Below, piece by piece: positions 4,888-5,487 of a DNA stretch of 5,487 bases. Origin of the DNA: Fluviibacter sp964387485 (GTDB lineage: Bacteria; Pseudomonadota; Gammaproteobacteria; Burkholderiales; Rhodocyclaceae); contig CAYLWV010000088.1 of assembly GCA_964387485.1 (NCBI GenBank), forward strand, positions 1 to 5,487. The letters run 5' to 3'. The notes below the pieces were generated by a model, which worked only from the letters and a program-made list of their open reading frames with translations, made no database searches and was not told where the DNA came from. The position numbers were made by a program, and so were the translations under genes. Within the stretch, counting starts at the first letter, position 1. Each line of letters opens with the position of its first letter.

Positions 4888-5487
4888 TGCAGCTTCGGCA
4901 TCCGGTCAGACCCCGTCGATTGCGGCTGTAAAGGCCGTCACGGCGGACTTGCTGGGTGCCGACTATTTCACACTGCTGGGCCTGCCCAGGCAGTTTGAAC
5001 TGACCAAGGCTACGCTGGATGATCGTTTCCGCCAATTGCAGCGGGAAGTGCATCCTGATCGCTTTGCGGCATCGGATGATGCATCACGTCGGGCATCCAT
5101 GATGCTGGCCACGCAGATCAATGCGGCGTATCAGACCTTGCGCTCGCCGCTCAAGCGCGCGATGTATCTGCTGGAACAGGCCGGCGTTGAGGTAGGCGCC
5201 GAATCGAACACGGCCATGTCTCCGGACTTTCTGATGAGTCAGATGATGTGGCGGGAGCAGGTGGCGGATGCCCGTGCTGCTAAAGACACTGGCGCGCTGG
5301 AAGGGCTGCAGTCGGAAATCGCCGACGACATCCGGGATGCCTATGCCGATCTCGGGCTGGCACTGGATCATGCTTCGGAACAGACTTCGCATCAGACTTC
5401 AAAACAGGAAAATCAGACGCACGCTGCCGTTGAGGGTGTGCGCCGCCTGATGTTTCTGGAAAAATTACGGGAAGAGATCGAAGACGC
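4880..5487 (+). CDS. hscB: Fe-S assembly co-chaperone HscB (3' end cut by window)
   Basis: This J-protein brings IscU to the Hsp70 HscA and stimulates its ATPase. The frame starts at ATG 4880, overlapping the iscA stop, and runs to the window edge without a stop, giving 202 full codons. Residues 28-100 are the J domain: 'DYFTLLGLP', the HPD motif at 58-60 ('EVHPDRFA') and 'INAAYQTLRSPLKRAMYLLE'. The C-terminal IscU-binding helices run from about 115 onward and reach 'VRRLMFLEKL', which lines up with VRKLRFLDKL near the end of the 171-residue E. coli protein, so only about 5-10 residues are probably missing. Two oddities: 27 extra residues, Ala/Ser rich, before the usual start, and about 13 extra residues in the C-terminal domain made of a short repeat. 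GGCGAG (4867-4872) is a weak Shine-Dalgarno. An alternative TTG start at 4949 would remove 23 residues of the extension. Confidence 0.93.
   Translation, partial: MSDAASASGQTPSIAAVKAVTADLLGADYFTLLGLPRQFELTKATLDDRFRQLQREVHPDRFAASDDASRRASMMLATQINAAYQTLRSPLKRAMYLLEQAGVEVGAESNTAMSPDFLMSQMMWREQVADARAAKDTGALEGLQSEIADDIRDAYADLGLALDHASEQTSHQTSKQENQTHAAVEGVRRLMFLEKLREEIED
5381..5422 (+). repeat. In-frame microrepeat inside hscB
   Basis: Four imperfect units begin with CAG: two 12-base units sharing CAGACTTC (5381-5392 and 5393-5404), then two 9-base units (5405-5413 and 5414-5422). They encode QTSH, QTSK, QEN and QTH, residues 168-181. Unit lengths are multiples of three, so the frame is kept. The segment coincides with extra length relative to E. 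coli HscB and probably arose by slippage. Confidence 0.6.

Noticed and set aside
1..5487. CRISPR arrays, tRNA or rRNA genes, insertion sequences, phage or toxin-antitoxin genes
   Set aside because: None seen: no regular repeat-spacer units, no tRNA-like cloverleaf noticed, no transposase motifs or terminal inverted repeats. Genes are tightly packed core metabolism genes of uniform style.

Overview
The window is a stretch of a proteobacterial chromosome holding an ISC iron-sulfur cluster assembly operon, with a cysteine-biosynthesis gene and the end of a tRNA methyltransferase gene upstream. All genes are on the + strand and closely packed: trmJ (3' end only), cysE, iscR, a second NifS-like cysteine desulfurase gene, iscS, iscU, iscA and hscB (cut by the window end). 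Base composition looks moderately G+C rich. The order trmJ-cysE-iscR, the short-N-terminus CysE with a C-terminal helical extension, and the tandem desulfurases point to a betaproteobacterium, probably Burkholderiales. This placement is an inference from recalled gene order and protein style, not from a search.

Layout. Positions 1-212 encode the C-terminus of TrmJ. The 103-base gap 213-315 carries a good sigma70-type promoter (TTGATT, 17 bp, TACAAT) and a leader with two competing hairpins. cysE follows at 316-1074 and makes O-acetylserine for cysteine synthesis. The 141-base gap 1075-1215 and the last codons of cysE hold the isc promoter (TTGACT, 17 bp, TATAGT), a clear Type 1 IscR operator over the -10 box, and a structured leader of about 110 nt. 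iscR (1216-1689) encodes the [2Fe-2S]-sensing repressor. After it come the NifS-like desulfurase gene (1703-2887), iscS (2909-4117), the scaffold gene iscU (4154-4537), the A-type carrier gene iscA (4564-4887), and hscB (4880 to window end), whose start overlaps the iscA stop. hscA and fdx would be expected beyond the window but are not seen.

How it fits together. CysE supplies the cysteine precursor. IscS takes sulfur from cysteine and passes it to IscU. HscB brings IscU to the HscA chaperone for cluster transfer, with IscA as carrier. IscR closes the loop by repressing the operon when clusters are plentiful. The family signature residues looked for in CysE, IscR, IscS, IscU, IscA and HscB are present, so the operon looks functional.

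The most interesting points are regulatory. A second IscR-like operator lies over the cysE promoter, which suggests that cysteine supply and Fe-S assembly share one sensor. The iscR promoter uses a duplicated operator half-site embedded in the last codons of cysE. The second desulfurase lacks the IscS C-terminal tail and has no visible Shine-Dalgarno sequence. HscB has an N-terminal extension and a small in-frame repeat in its C-terminal domain. I see no wholly new system here: this is a recognisable isc locus with lineage-specific regulation and accessory parts.
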